Assembly: GCA_031763025.1 (NCBI GenBank)
Contig: JASSKH010000002.1
Location: 14,687,468 to 14,751,467, forward strand
Reading direction: 5' to 3'
DNA: 64,000 nucleotides
DNA from: Macrocystis pyrifera
Taxonomy: Eukaryota > Sar > Phaeophyceae > Laminariales > Laminariaceae
Of the stretch, positions 46,655 through 59,673 are shown one piece after another. The notes under the pieces were generated by a model. That model worked only from the letters and a program-made list of their open reading frames with translations, ran no database searches and had not been told where the DNA came from. A program made the translations under genes and the position numbers. The stretch's first letter is position 1. Every line of letters begins with the position of its first letter.

Positions 46655-47198
46655 TATTACGGGGGGCCATTGTAAATAGGACCAAATATTGTTAGTAAAA
46701 AAGTGTAATAAAGTATATTTTTGTGTATACTCCAGGTCCTACCCCCTATGGACTCCCATACCAAATATACCATATTTTCAAAGCAGCAGCATAAACCACA
46801 GATAGACTACTAGGTGAAACAATCTTTTTGTTTACTTCGGAGAGATTATTTCTTTGTATCCTCTCCCTGCATTCTGCACTTCAGCTTTTTAACATTTTTT
46901 TCCCCCCCGATCTTTCGCACACATCCCATTATTTTCTATAAACCCTATTTTTTGCTCCCTTCAAGGAGGCGTCGTATATAACCTAGATCCGGGATCGGCC
47001 ATAGAGCAAGTTCTCACCCCGCCTCCCCGCTGTTTGTTGTCAACTATAAAAAAGAACACACTGCCTGGTGTGCACTATGAATTCTACATACTGCAGTACA
47101 GCAGCAGATAGATACACTGACTGGCCGTTGTGTTCCTTTGATGATGTCCTGCGTGTTATGTTTATATAGGGGGGCGAATAACTCTTTTAGTACTACTA
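46655..47198. repeat. H module copy 2 with palindromic MITE at its start
   Basis: The palindrome at 46655-46760 (GGGGGGCCATTGTAAATAGG ... CCTATGGACTCCC) is followed by the H sequence, ending at AACTCTTTTAGTACTACTA. There He copy 3 interrupts it; the continuation of the same repeat is found at 54506. Confidence 0.7.
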
Positions 47199-47708
47199 TG
47201 TAGGGCAGGGCAAGGGTTGCCCTGCTGTTCCCTAGGTGTTACCATATAATAAAAAAGGTAGGACGGAGGTATGAAAATTCTCTCGCGACGTAGATATTTG
47301 CCACGTACAATATTACTTGTTTGAAGATGCTGCAGTTGCCGCTATTTCGAAGCAAAAAAACAAAACATAACTTCACAGTCGCATCGCGCAGATTGCGATG
47401 ACCTCGACGTATCGCGAATACAGCCATACCAAATAAAACGCCGCAGTGAAAATCCAAGATGTCAAAAGGCATACAAGTAGACTTTTCGCCAATGATCGTT
47501 ACGTACATGCACCCCGTAAACAACACTCTGTCGACCGAACAGTTACCATAAATATAGCTGCGCAGAACTCGAAAGGCTGGACGCGCCGTGCAACATTTCT
47601 GCAAAATGCGTTGTAGCAAAAAGACGGAAACAAGAAGGCAGGCAGTCCGAATCGAGAAGCAATATCACACAAAAATTCAAAACGTTTCAACACACATGTG
47701 AAGAACAT

Positions 47709-48563
47709 GTGAGACGCTCAAGGCGGCGGTACGTCGGAGTCGAGCCGGCAAGGCACAGCTGCGCTCGCCACGTCGTAGTGGCCAGGACTTCGGTAAGGCG
47801 GAGGCGTGATGGGTCCTTGTCTAGTCGCCTCGATTATCTACGCGCGTTCTTGGCTTGGGCGCTCATGGTAGCTAGCACCACGGTATGCTGTCGTTTGTGC
47901 CTGGGGAACAGGCAAGGTCATAGACTTTCGAAGGTAGACATACATATGCTGGAAACCATGATAACAGTCGTAGTCGAAATCGTTGCAAGACGTGGTACTC
48001 CCCCCGAGTATACAATCGTATACTTCAACCACCGCCCTCTCGAACGCAACTGGGTCACGAAATGGTTCGGAATGGAGTAGATGACAGCTACGAGGCAGTA
48101 CGCAACGCCTATCATCAAAATGGGTGACGGTGCTGGCGGCTCTCCGGCGTCCTCGTAGATGTCTACACGTGCAGACGCGAAGAAAACGCGATCTGGGGCG
48201 TTGTCCGCACTCCAAGGAAGAACCGACCATACGGATGTGCTGATGTGCCGGGCGCAGCTTCTCGTCGCAGGGGGGGCACGGAGCAGGTCCAGGAAATGAG
48301 AAGTCGGAGGCGGCCCCGGTCAGGAACAAGGCATTGGCTGCATCCTGGAGTGACTGGTGTGGTCCGTGCGGAATCAAGACTGGTGCGGGATCTCGCCATC
48401 GTGCACATTGGGATGCGGTTATCTCGATATGGCCATGGTCCTCGACATGGCAATCGGTAGTGAAGTTGCCAGTTGAATCCGAGAGCCGTCCGAGTGTACA
48501 TGATACGAGCATGCCGTTCCACGACGTCACCTGGCCATCCGCTGTTGGGGTGGAGTTGATCAT
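47709..48563 (-). pseudogene. USP-like (C19) cysteine peptidase fragment, He copy 3
   Basis: The 241-aa minus ORF (48563-47838) reads through TSWNGMLVSCTLGRLSD, DHGHIEITASQCARW, HQSLQDAANALF and CPPCDEKL. It then passes into a shifted frame at a GGGG run (48196), so the SLECGQRP-to-His-box part is out of register. The His-box frame lies in 48118-47918 (YCLVAVIYSIPNHFV). This copy best preserves the part ahead of the zinc pair, where SQCARW and SLQDA...LF recall the fingers region of USPs. No Cys box. Confidence 0.5.
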
Positions 48564-49327
48564 CAGGTCGAAGGGTGATACAGAGAGGTCCGATCGAGAC
48601 CCCGGCCGCTAAGCGGCAGCACCGTTGTTGACGTGGGCTGTTATCGTTCTAATGATAATGCAAGTATCAAGAAAAGTACGTAGGAAGCACGTATTCGTAC
48701 CATTAAATTTCCGCTTTTTTCTTGTGGTTTTGGTACTATAAAATTTGGTTTTGGCACTGTAAGAAGTGGGCACCGTAGGTTGCAGGTATCGAGAAGTCAG
48801 TATCACTGCAGTCTTGTTTCGACCAGCTGTGTAGGGTGTCAGAAGGGTAGGTTGTCTGTCGTCCAACGATTTTGAGGCGTTTCAGTAATTTTCCGTCCGC
48901 CTCAATGCCGGTCGAGCAACGTTTGCACAGCAAGATATAGGCGGTGTGCATGGTGTGGAGGCAATGGACGACCGCAGGAACTATACTGCTACTACTACTG
49001 CTGCGCTCTCAAGTGGTTGCAAGGTACACCCTGCTACTACTGTGACGCAGCTTTTGGGTCCACTATATAAGTGAATGAAATTATGACGAGCTTGTCAATC
49101 CAAAATACCAACCGCGCAGCTCGAACAACAGCAGAGACGGCGGTGCGTGGTGGTGGCGCAGGCAAACGGTGGCGACAGCAGGCACATGCGTACTGCTGTC
49201 CTCTCGATTGGCTGTGAGAATTGCACTGCTGCTCAGAACAACAGCAGAGGAGTACAGCAGTTTTTTTTTCTGGTGGCGGTTGTTGATCGTTGTGGTCGGT
49301 GTGGTTTGGAGTCGGGATGTCATTAAT

Positions 49328-49597
49328 TGTTGATTGTACTCAGATACACGACATATAAGATCCATAGGTAGATTGGGGAGTTCCACGCTGGAAAGGGATT
49401 TCGGCAGTAGGGTATTGGGATATCGGGGTAATGTGTGCCCACCAATGCCACTCGTCATCAGGTGGAACCCTCTACTGCATGTGAGGCGAGTCAACTCGAC
49501 AGCTCGAATGTAATATAAGAGGAGTTCCGTGTCATGTCTGAAGTCAGCCACGCGTTCCCGTGCCAGCTGCGCCTATACCTTCAGGGATCAATCAACA
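49328..49597 (+). repeat. 5' LTR
   Basis: 270 bp with TATA-like ACATATAAGATCC at about 49350 and TAATATAAGAGG near 49510. A 156-aa minus frame crosses it, but this is a shadow of the LTR, since a shorter version appears in the 3' LTR. Confidence 0.85.
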
Positions 49598-49603
49598 CAC
49601 TAG

Positions 49604-49619
49604 TGGGATACCGGTGATC
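49604..49619 (+). promoter_or_regulatory. Possible primer-binding site
   Basis: TGGGATACCGGTGATC lies six bases after the 5' LTR and starts with TGG, as expected for a site complementary to a tRNA CCA end. No specific tRNA could be matched from sequence alone. Confidence 0.25.
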
Positions 49620-52351
49620 TTCTATTGGCAAGCGTAGCCCAGGCCAGCCCAAAGAGGCGGGAACCTGCTTCCAGCATGTCTATTCTTTTTAGATGATGTG
49701 CTTCGTGAGGGAGCAAGCGTGTGTGTATTTTGAAGATGAGATCGAGGTCCTGGAGGAGAGGACGTGTGTGTGAGAAGAGTGAGGAGATGCCGCACCAGGA
49801 GAGCAGCAGCGATCCCAGCGGGGCCAAGTTTGAGCCGGACGTGGCAGAATCGCTTGGCACTGGTGGCGAAGGCGCTGGAGAATAGTAGTTGCAGGGACAG
49901 CAGCAGCTCCAGCAGCACCGTCAGCAACGTCGGCAGTCAGAGGATTGCTGCACTTTTGTTGCGACGATGAAGCGCATGCCGTAAGCACCGTTTCCGCCGC
50001 GGTCGTGTCGACCGCCGCGTAACCGTCGCTGCTGCAACACCCCGGGATAGCCAGGCATCTGCCTGAACCTGTGGGTTCGCTGCGCGCTGGCGACATAAAT
50101 GTACGAGAACGTATATTATTATATGAAAGAGGGAGTTTGGCCGGCAGGAGCCGGGAGGGAAGGTGGAGACCGCGGGAGCGACGCTGAAAGCGTTCTGGCA
50201 GAATCCTCCTGGACTGCTGAAGCACCACGCCCGCAGGTGGTTGATGGGGGGGACGTTGCCCCCGAGGAAGGAGTCGAGGGAGAGAGCGAAGATGGGCGCA
50301 GGGGGGGGAGTCTGTATCATCATCTGTTCGGGATGCGGTGCCCCAAGAGAAGGGATCGAGGCGCCACCGGCAAGGACTTACGTCCGCACCAGGCACGTTT
50401 GGCTTTGTTGATTGACTGCTGTGGTGATTTTCGTTTTTAAATTGATTGTGTATCGATTTGAGAGTAGGAGAGAATCTGCGAACATTGGAAATTCAGATTT
50501 ATTTGGGAACACTGGAAATGAAATGAGATGAACAGACGTATACGTATACGTATACGTATAGCTTCCCTCACTGAGGTTTTTCTGTAGACGCACTGCTGTA
50601 GGACTATGACGCCTGTCTGTTTTATGGTTGACTGGTCGAGGGCGCTGGTTGAGCATCGACACGAGTACAGCAGAAAGAGGTGTATGTGATGAACCCTTGT
50701 GCCCAACTGTACAGCAACACGTCTGATTGCGGCATTTCACATATTTACATCTTTGTTTGCGGGTATCTCGTTTTTGAGTTGTTGGGTTGGTGTGTAGCAC
50801 GACCCGCGCCACTTGCTACGTGCTAAAGGCAAGATATTTATTTGCGGACGGAGTAATATACTACGAGTACAGCAGCAGCAGAAGTAGTATGGTACTGTGA
50901 GCTGAGACGAAAACGGTTTACTTGGCACTGCTGTATATGTTCATGAAGTATGGACTGCAGCACATATAGTGGTCGAGGAATACATGGGTTTGATGTGCAA
51001 CCAGATATTCTCGTTGACAAGTAGCTGTTTATTTGCAGTAGCATTTGAGAAGAGGAATTTGCAAGCAGTGCATGCGTGAAAAGAGCGAAACACCCAATGC
51101 AGACCTAATCGCTCGAATGCACGTCCCATCCCTTCTGTATGCCTGGTCAATGCTGCGGAGGCGACGTTTGATTTCACCCAGGAGGAATTAGCTGGATGAC
51201 CCCAGCTGCGGTGACGCCATGAGACCGAACGGAGAGGCAGCCGCGGCGGAGGCAACAGCAGTAGTGTTCGGGGCATCGGGGTGATTCTTACTGAAATGTG
51301 GTTGCCTTTGAATCTGGATGAATACTTTCATTGCTCGTATTTTGGAATAGTTTTTCTGGTCGATTTGGAGTCCGCGAGTTACTGGAGTTTTCGAGTAGTT
51401 TCACTATCAAATAAAATTCAAGTGAAGGAATGATGTATGCTATCTCGCATTACCGTCGCGATCTGTGTATCTATGGCGGGAGTAGGGGACAAGGGGAGAC
51501 CCTTGTCGTGGACGGGGTTCCTTGCGATCTATGGCATTTATTTTCTTGGCTTAATTTTTATTTTTGATGAGTAGGACTACTGCTGTGGTATTTTATATGA
51601 TTTGCATTAATTCCTCATGAAATAGAGGGAGATTTTTTTGATAAGGTTGAAGAGAGACTATGAAGCGCCTGGGGGCGTGTGCGGTCCATAGGAAATGTTT
51701 TCTGATTTGGAAGGTTTGGGTAGTATTTCGGAAATTGAGAGTTTGATTTTTTTTTGGTTCTTGAAAATTTGTGCTTTTGTTCAAAGTCAGTACTGACTGA
51801 GTGGTCTAGCAGGTAGTGCTATATAATTCCCTAGGGTGGGTCGGGAGCTGAAGTCTCGCCGAATTCGTAAGTTGATCTTTTCGAGCGTGCGCGCTGGAGA
51901 CAATACGGATGATTATGATGGTGTGCCCGTAGACACCAGTAGCGTTTGGCGAGGGGAGGGCCCCGGAGATCACTGTACTAAGTCGACGAGATTCCACTGA
52001 ATATCTTTAGACCAATTCCGCGGAAAATGCCGTTTTACCTGACTGAATCCAGAGAAGAATGCCGTTTTACCTGGCATTGGATTTCGAGAGTTGTATGTGT
52101 TTGCAACAGAGAGGCTGGGGATTTGAGCATTTGAATACTGATTTGAGGGTTTGAGTGTTGATTCAAGAATTTGATTTTTGAGTTACAGATTGGATTTTTG
52201 ACTTTCTGAGTTTGATTCGAGTTGATCTTTTTATTGAGATGTATCAGCCCTGCGATGTTGTACATTTTCATGTACAGAGCTGAGGGGAATGTTGCTCATG
52301 CACAGGAGCAGGGGGGATATGAGTATGGTCGTGTATATTGAGTAGGGGGGA
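49620..52351 (+). other. LTR element interior, no gene recognised
   Basis: The left 800 bp are GC-rich with overlapping frames, including 235 aa on minus (50396-49689) and 113 aa on plus (50099-50440). None has protease, reverse transcriptase, RNase H or integrase motifs. A (GTATAC)n-type microsatellite lies at 50536-50560. The right half is AT-rich. The size and lack of pol suggest a parasitic derivative that may carry captured sequence. Confidence 0.5.
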
Positions 52352-52621
52352 TGTTGATTGTACTCAGATACACGACATATAAGATCCATAGGTAGATTGG
52401 GGGTTTCCACGCTGGAAAGGGATTCCGGCAGTAGGGTATTGGGATATCGGGGTAATGTGTGCCCACCAATGCCACTCGTCATCAGGTGGAACCCTCTACT
52501 GCATGTGAGGCGAGTCAACTCGACAGCTCGGATGTAATATAAGAGGAGTTCCGTGTCATGTCTGAAGTCAGCCACGCGTTCCCGTGCCAGCTGCGCCTAT
52601 ACCTTTAGGGATCAATCAACA
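52352..52621 (+). repeat. 3' LTR
   Basis: 270 bp, nearly identical to 49328-49597, directly preceded by the purine tract at 52340-52351. Confidence 0.85.
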
Positions 52622-54505
52622 TTCATGCTGTACATGCGCCCGTGTCCCCAGCTCTGCCTACTATCGGTCCTCGGTGCTGCATCGTAGGCTCCGATACATG
52701 CAACTAGTAATACATTACACCCCGCATATGCCAACGAGAACGCATGATTTTGCCTGCTGCTGGTGTGCTGCTGGGCGCCTGCTGCTGCTGGAGGATGAGT
52801 AGCTTTGTCTGGTGGCAGTTGGTCGTTGATCGTTGTGGTGGGCGTGGTCGGAAGTCAAGATACATACATGGGTACATAGATACATACATACGCCCGTACC
52901 CCAAGCCCTTCCAATTTATCCTCGATGATGCATCGTAGGCTCCGACACTTGCAACTACTACAGGTACAACAGTAGCCAAGAGTACACCCTGGATGTGTCA
53001 CCTCACGCAGTTTTGCCTGGTGGCAGTTAGTTGGTTGTTGATCGGTGGGCGTGTTCGGAAGTCGGGTTACACACACATGCCCCCGCACACCAAGCTCTGT
53101 CTATCTATCCTCGATGACGCGTCGTAGGCTCCAACACTTGCAACTACAGGTAGGTACAGTAGCCAAGAATACACTGCGGATGTGCCACCTCACGCGCATG
53201 GTTTGCCTGCTGCTGCTGCCGCTGGGAGGCATGGCCGCAGCGATGTACAACAGCCTGCTTGTTGTACTCGTAGCGCGCTCAATACGATATCTGTGCTCAG
53301 CAGCAGTTGTAACGGCACTGTTGGCCAATCACGGCCATTTTGCAGGTCATACGGTAAGTCATAGCTCTGCTTTGATTGGTGCAAGCTCGAAAAGTCTAGT
53401 CTGTTTTTACATTGTTTTTTGCTTGTAAAATATCTCTTGGCCCAGTGCCTTCATTCATGTAATAATTTTCTGCCTGATTGGAACACGCTCCCACCGGTCA
53501 GAAAGAAAAAAAACGAACAGCAGAGCTTCCCTCTTAGCCTTGTACGCGGCCCGCCCGTCTCGCGGCCACCTCACCACCGATTGGGTCCGGATAAAGTTTT
53601 CCTCCCTCTCTGCCACAGTGAGCCTCGTCGCCCGCCTCGCGTCAAGCCCGGTGCTCACCGTGGCCCTTCTTCGCCACTTCGACAAAGTTGGTGCTCAAAC
53701 TGCATTGAAGTGTCTTCGTAGTTTAGTTTGGTCGCAAAAATAAGCACCGTTTAAATATTATTTCGTATATCAAAACGACCCTTATATCTCGTATATGGTG
53801 CAAGCGGAACCTCACAAGGAGGCCAGACAGAGCCCATTCGTGCTTCCTGCGTGTCTCGAGACACACGCGACGCCCAGCCATGCAAACGGCGACGGCGCTC
53901 CTTGCAACACCCCCTCTACCCGTTAGCACCCGCTGACACCCGCGGCGGCGCCGGGCTCGCCCGCGGTACCGTGTTCTGACTACACGCACGCGCACGAAAC
54001 GAAATAAAATGGCTTCAGATTATATATAAGCAACGCTTGACTCGTACCTGGTACGTACGTTCGTTTGAACACGAGTACACAGCAGTACAAGAAGGCGCTT
54101 CTATTGACGAACATAGTGTTCGAAAATATAAGCTGTACCGGGACATTGTTTGTTTGTCAGAAAACGGTATACCTTGACAGAAAATATCATATGACTTGGG
54201 TTTGGTGTGCCCTGATCACCTCGTTTGTCTCTATGTACCGTAAACTGGCAAAAATATTATGGTGTACCGTTTTTTTTTGGCACTTTTGCAAGTGAGACGG
54301 ACATACATGGATGTTTCACCAAAAAACGGTATACCTTGACATAAAATGTCATCTACTTGGGTTGGGTGTACCCTGATGGCCTGGTTTGAGTTTTTCGTAC
54401 CGTAAACTGACAAAAAAGCGCTGGTGTACCGTTTTTTGTCATTTTGTCCGTTAGGACAGGAAATTAATTTTGCTTTTAGATTACCGTAGGGTAAACCCTG
54501 GGGAA

Positions 54506-55740
54506 CTGCAGTCGTCTCGTTTTGGAGAAAAACCACAAAAAGTATTTTGTGCGTTTTGTTGCGTATTCTCCTCTTTGGGTTTGTTGATGTTTTGTCTCAA
54601 ATTCGTCACATTCGTTTCACGGGGGGTGAGGGTTGCTTCGTTCGATGCTCAAATATTCATCACATTGGATGACACGACTGACTGTAACATGTTGTTACCT
54701 GCCCGCCTACGCCCGCTTATTGTTTCTGGAGCTTTCGTTGTCGGTGTTTCTGTCCGACGAAATTACTGTGTTTTGAACCAGGGTTTCTCTTTTTGGCGTT
54801 ATTGCTGAAGGGCGCTGTTTGTTCGGTTTTAGGGGACAATGGGAAACTACATTTTTTCTGTTTACTTTCTTCGCTTTATATCCTGAGTGCGTAGCTGCTT
54901 TCTCCATTACCTGTCGTGCCGCAAAGCGTAGACTAGTCTGCTTTACCTTCCGTGGGTTGTATGCGACGAGAAAACAGCATACCCTCCCTCGAACGGTATA
55001 TTACACCTATCTGTATTGGCTTTGGCTTCCTTCGATTCATCGCAGGGGGACGTAGTTTTTCGAATAGCGTGGATTAATTCTCCCGCATCCATCGTCGGCT
55101 GTACGGGACAAGAGAGAGTATCATCCTTTTCTCACGAAAGGTAAATTATGAATTATCGAGGCATTGGCTTTTTTCAGTCGTATCGGGCGAGGGTTCTCAG
55201 TTGCCGATCGTGCATCGTACGAGTCTCGCTTTGGTACACTGGTGGGTTTTGTTGGGGCGGAGATTTTTGCCATGACCCGAGGGTGGTGTGCGGCAGAGTT
55301 TAGGGAAGAAAATATTCATGTTTGTTTCATGCTATTGTCATTGCCTGCGGGAACATCTAATGCGTCAGGGAGCATTACCACCCCTCGAACAGTTGGCTGG
55401 CTTTCTTCGATTCGTCGCCGGGGAATGAAAGTAGATCGATTGTCGGGTAGAGTAGATTCGTTCTCCATTACCCGTCATGGGCCGTACGGGACAAGATAAA
55501 GTATCATTTTTTCCCCACGATAGACCGGTTTTTACGCATCTATATGGCATTGGCTTTTTCATTCGTATCGAGAAAGGATTCTCAGTTGTTGATCGTGCGT
55601 CGTACGAGTCGCTAAAACTTTGTTGTTTGACGTTTTTGTCATTGCGTATGTATGTCATTGCGTACGGGAACATCCAATGCGTCAGGGACCGATAATATTT
55701 TAAACAGGACTTCTTCGTACCGCTGTTGTAGTTTGTATCC
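54506..55740. repeat. G module copy 2
   Basis: Continuation of H module copy 2 beyond He copy 3. It matches 31018-32260, from CTGCAGTCGTCTCGTTTTGG to the GCGTCAGGGACCGATAATAT block near 55680. Confidence 0.75.
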
Positions 55741-58700
55741 TTTCATCGTGATCGAGCCCTTGGCATCGTAAACTGCCGTTTGCATCGATCGTAAATTGCC
55801 ATTTGCAGCTGTTCATTGGCTGCGGCCCATAGCCGTTTCTTAAGGTTGCCTGCCGGCCTTTGTTTCGTCGGAGGCCCTTTGAAAGGCCTCTCGACGAAGG
55901 CCCTTGTAGATATATATAACAGTAGTCGGATTTCTGATGCCTCACGGCCTGCGCTGCCGATATCCCTCGCTCTCGGCGCTTGCGGGACCGCCGTTCGTGG
56001 TCTGTCTCCGCCCTTATCGTCTTCGTTTCAGACATGCCCGACTGCGGGGAGATGGACGGGGCATTGCCTTCGAAGTTCCGATCGGTTGTTGTTCCTTTTC
56101 CTTCGGCCTACTTTCTTTCCGGTTCGGCGCCCGGGAGTTGCGGACCTTTCTCGCGTGCCCGATATCGGTTTCGGCGAGGTCGTGTCGTCGCGTTCTTTTT
56201 TTGATGTCCTTCGACCGCTCGGTTGGAAGAACGTATCACGTGTCTGCGAGCTCGTGTGCTGTTAATTCGTAAATAATATTATTACTACTACTGCTGTTCA
56301 TAGTCAGTTGTCGACCACTACTACTGCCGAGTGCGTGCGTTTCAATATACTTCTTACTAATAGCACAGCAGCAGTGAGGAGAGTCATTCCAATTGCAGCG
56401 GCAGTGCGTTGCGAAAAGCACTAGGCTGATAAAAAAATAGCTTTGATTATGTTCGTAGTATATAGTGCGTTTGTGGTTTTCTCGGGTATTCTGTTTTCTT
56501 CATGTCGTCTCCCCGAGTTCGGCAAATGTACGTACCCCGGGTGTGGGTGTATACCCATGAAGAGTACTACCTACAGCAGGAGGAGTCGAGTGCGTGCGAT
56601 TCAATGCCTCTTATTACTAGCAGCAGTGAGGAGAGTTATTCCCACTGCAGAGGCAGTGCGTCGCGAAAAGCAGTAGGCTGATAGAAAAATAACTATTATT
56701 ATTGTGTTTTTTGCAGAACACGTTGTGGGTTTCTCGGGTATTCTGTTTTCTTGATTTCGTCTCCCCGAGTTCGGCAAATGTACGTACCCCTGGTGTGGGT
56801 GTATACCCATGAAGGGTACTACCTACAGCAGGAGTGCATGGTCTTCTTCCTGACTGTTTCAACCCTTTCAAGTGTCTGTCTTATAACCTACAGCAGTAGC
56901 TCCGAGGTGGTCGTAGAGCAAGCTCTTCTCTTCCCTCCCCAGCTCTGTTTCCAGGGGAAAATCATTTTTGCTTGCCTTCACTGAAATTCTCCAACGATCT
57001 GGCCATATAATTTATTTATCGCACTGCCTGGCCAACACCGGTTTTTTTTTCAACGCACTACGTATGTGTATGTGGCAACAAGCATCATCACTCTTATTCC
57101 TAGTGCTACTAGGAAAATATTTTTACTACGATGATGATGAACTATGGTGTCGAGCAAGCGGTCCTTTTTTTTATGCCTGCGTGTCGTTTGGGGGGGGGGG
57201 GGGGGGGGGGGGGGAGAGACTAACCCTTGATTTACTGCAGTCACGCTTTGTGGACGAACCGCCCCAATTTCCACGTGGTCGCAGAGCAAAACTCTTCTCT
57301 TCCCTCCCAGTTCGGTTTCCAGGGCAAAAATCATTTTCGCGTACCATCCCTGAAATTCTCCAACGAGCTGGTCATATTTTCTGTATCGCACTGCCTGATC
57401 AACACCGGAGTTTTGTTCAACGTAGTATGTATGTGGCAACAAGCGTCATCACTCTTATTGCTATTATTGCTATTAATAAATAACATTATTGCTGTAACCT
57501 ATTTTTTTGCTTTGATTTTGATTCATCGGGGATACAATCCGATCAAAACACGAACTAAAATTTCACAAATTTCAAACTGTATTTTGTATACTGCAGAAAT
57601 GAATTTGGTCGCAAGCGCGTTCAGCTGCCTTTTGCCGGGCGTCACACGATAGAAAGCTCGCCCACGTACATACACTTAGCACATGCAGCTGTAGGCTGAT
57701 AGAAAAATAACTATTATTTTATGGAGTGTGTTATATTCGTTTCTCGGGTATTATTGTGTTTTCTTGATTTCGTCTCCCTTTCGTTTCCCCGAGTTCAGCA
57801 AATTTACGCACCAGGTATGCATGTGTGTATACCCATGAAGAGTACTACATAGAGCAGGGGTACATGGTCTTCTTCCTCACTGTTTCAACCCTTTCAAGTG
57901 TCTGTCTTATAACCCACAGCAGTATAGCTCCGAGGTGGTCGTAGAGCAAGCTCTTCTCTTCCCTCCCCAGCTCTGTTTCCAGGGGAAAAAATCATTTTTG
58001 CGTACCTTCACTGAAATTCTCCAACGAGCTGGCCATATAATTTATGTATCGCACTGCCTGGCCAACACCGGTTTTTTTTTAACGTACTAGTACGTAGTAT
58101 GTATGTGGCAACAAGCATCATCACTCTTACTGCTAGTGCTACTAAAAAAATATCATCACTACGATGATGAACTGTGTCGAGCAAGCGGTCCTTTCTTTTA
58201 TGCCGGCGTCGTGTCGTTTGGGGGGGGGGGGGGAAACTAACCCTTAATTTACTGCAGTCACGCTTTGTGGACGAACCGCTCCAATTTCCGGGGTGGTCGT
58301 CGTAGAGCAAAAGCTCCTCTCTTCCCTCCCAGTTCTGTTTCCAGGGCAAAATCATTTTTGCGTACCATCCCTGAAATTCTCCAACGAGCTGGCCATATTT
58401 TCTTTATCGCATTGCCTGGCCAACACCGGAGTTTTTTTCACCGTATGTACGTGGCAACAAGCGTCATCACTCTTATTGCTACTATTGCTATTAATAAATA
58501 ATTATTGCTGTAAACTATTTTTTTGCTTTGATTTTGATGTATCGGGGATACAATCCGATCAAAACACGTACTAAAATTTCACAAATTCCAAACTGTGTTT
58601 TGTATACTGGAAAAATGAATTTGGTCGCAAGCATATTCAGCTGCCTTTCGCCGTATACATGCGGGCGTCACAGGATAGGAAGCTCGCCTACGTACATAAA

Positions 58701-59649
58701 TTTATTAATAGTACATGACTATTATATCATAGAGTGTGTTATGTGTTTCTCGGGTATTGTGTTTTCTTGAGTTCGTCTCCCCGAGTTCAGCAAATTTACG
58801 TACCAGGTATGTACCAGCTACGTGTGTATACCCATGAAGAGTACTACATACAGCAGCAGTATAGCAAGTATCAATAGGAGATGGTCTTCTTCCTCACTAT
58901 CCTGTTTCAACCCGTTAAGCCTGTCTTATTACCTAGATCTGGGGTGGTCGTAGGGGAAGCTCTTCTCCTCCCTCCCCACAATATTACAATTGTCAAGCAT
59001 GTCATCATGTGCTGTGTGGTAATTTCTGCTCCAGCATCCGAGGGACCAATAACCAAAGATCTGTTTTTCAGGAGTTGTGGATCAGGGGCGTAACAATCCT
59101 TCATTTTCAACGCATGTAATTTCTGCCAGATGATGCAGTGTTGTTTTCGTTGTTTAGTTTCCAGGGTAAAATCATTTTGGCGTACCATCACTGAACTTCT
59201 CCAACGAGCTGTCCATATTTTCTTTGGCGTAACGGGGATACCTTTTTCATGTAAACCGATCACATACGCACGTTTTTGTTGTGAAGTTTGTGTTGTTTGT
59301 GATTGGACTTCGGAGCAGCAGTGAGATGACTATCATTACTTTTAATATTAACAAACGACTACCGAATACGTACGTAGCACTAAATACTTCTGAGCAGCAG
59401 CGAGAGTTATTAAAATTACAGCAGTACGTTGCAAAAAGGCATTAGGCTGAAAATAAAATAAGTATCATTTCAAAAGACTACTGAAGAACAACAACCCCCT
59501 TTCAAGCCTCTGCCTTATAACCTAGATTCGGGGTGGTCGCAGAACAAGCTCTTCTCCTCCATCCACACTACATCGATTTCGCTGAGATCGTGTTGTGCAC
59601 AATGACGTTCTTTTCATGTCCTGCGACATCGCCAAACGGCTAAATATTA
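55741..59649. repeat. E module copy 2
   Basis: Matches 32261-36814 without the 1.15-kb insertion, and 27956-30463. It includes the 111-aa plus frame (55937-56272), several copies of the two short motifs, and a G run of about 24 at 57190-57213. It ends at CATCGCCAAACGGCTAAATA, followed by the H palindrome. Confidence 0.75.
57190..57215. repeat. Poly-G run
   Basis: More than 20 consecutive G in the segment CGTGTCGTTTGGG...GAGA. Other copies of the same segment have 8-13 G (29018, 34200, 58218), so it is a length-variable slippage site. Confidence 0.8.
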
Positions 59650-59673
59650 ATATTACCGGGGACTATAGTAAAT
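59650..59673. mobile_element. Left fragment of a palindromic MITE, cut by He copy 4
   Basis: ATTACCGGGGACTATAGTAAAT is the left arm of the H palindrome. Its continuation TAGGACCAAACATTG is found at 63852, immediately after the He copy 4 right end. Confidence 0.7.

Larger units (their letters stand above)
49328..52621 (+). mobile_element. Non-autonomous LTR retroelement nested in He copy 3
   Basis: Two 270-bp LTRs (49328-49597 and 52352-52621) begin TGTTGATTG and end CAATCAACA, a 9-bp inverted repeat with TG...CA edges. I count about five differences between them, so insertion is fairly recent. The flanks TTAAT (49323-49327) and TTCAT (52622-52626) are a 5-bp target duplication with one change; the empty site ATTCATGCTG is seen at 17240. 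A purine tract GAGTAGGGGGGA precedes the 3' LTR, giving plus orientation. The 2.75-kb interior has no gag-pol similarity I can recognise. Confidence 0.85.
47199..54505 (-). mobile_element. He element copy 3, split by an LTR retroelement
   Basis: Hairpin at 47205-47225, inner inverted repeat at 47228-47245, and right inverted repeat ending at 54505 (ACCCTGGGGAA). Without the nested 3.3-kb insertion it measures about 4.0 kb and matches He copy 2 throughout. The flanks AGTACTACTA and CTGCAGTCG join to the uninterrupted sequence AGTACTACTACTGCAGTCG at about 31008-31026. The site is therefore a precise insertion at an H/G boundary with no target duplication. It carries only a degraded peptidase remnant. 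Confidence 0.75.

Noticed and set aside
50099-50440. 113-aa plus and 235-aa minus frames in the LTR element interior as gag
   Set aside because: Overlapping opposite frames in GC-rich DNA without nucleocapsid knuckle, protease or other retroelement motifs.
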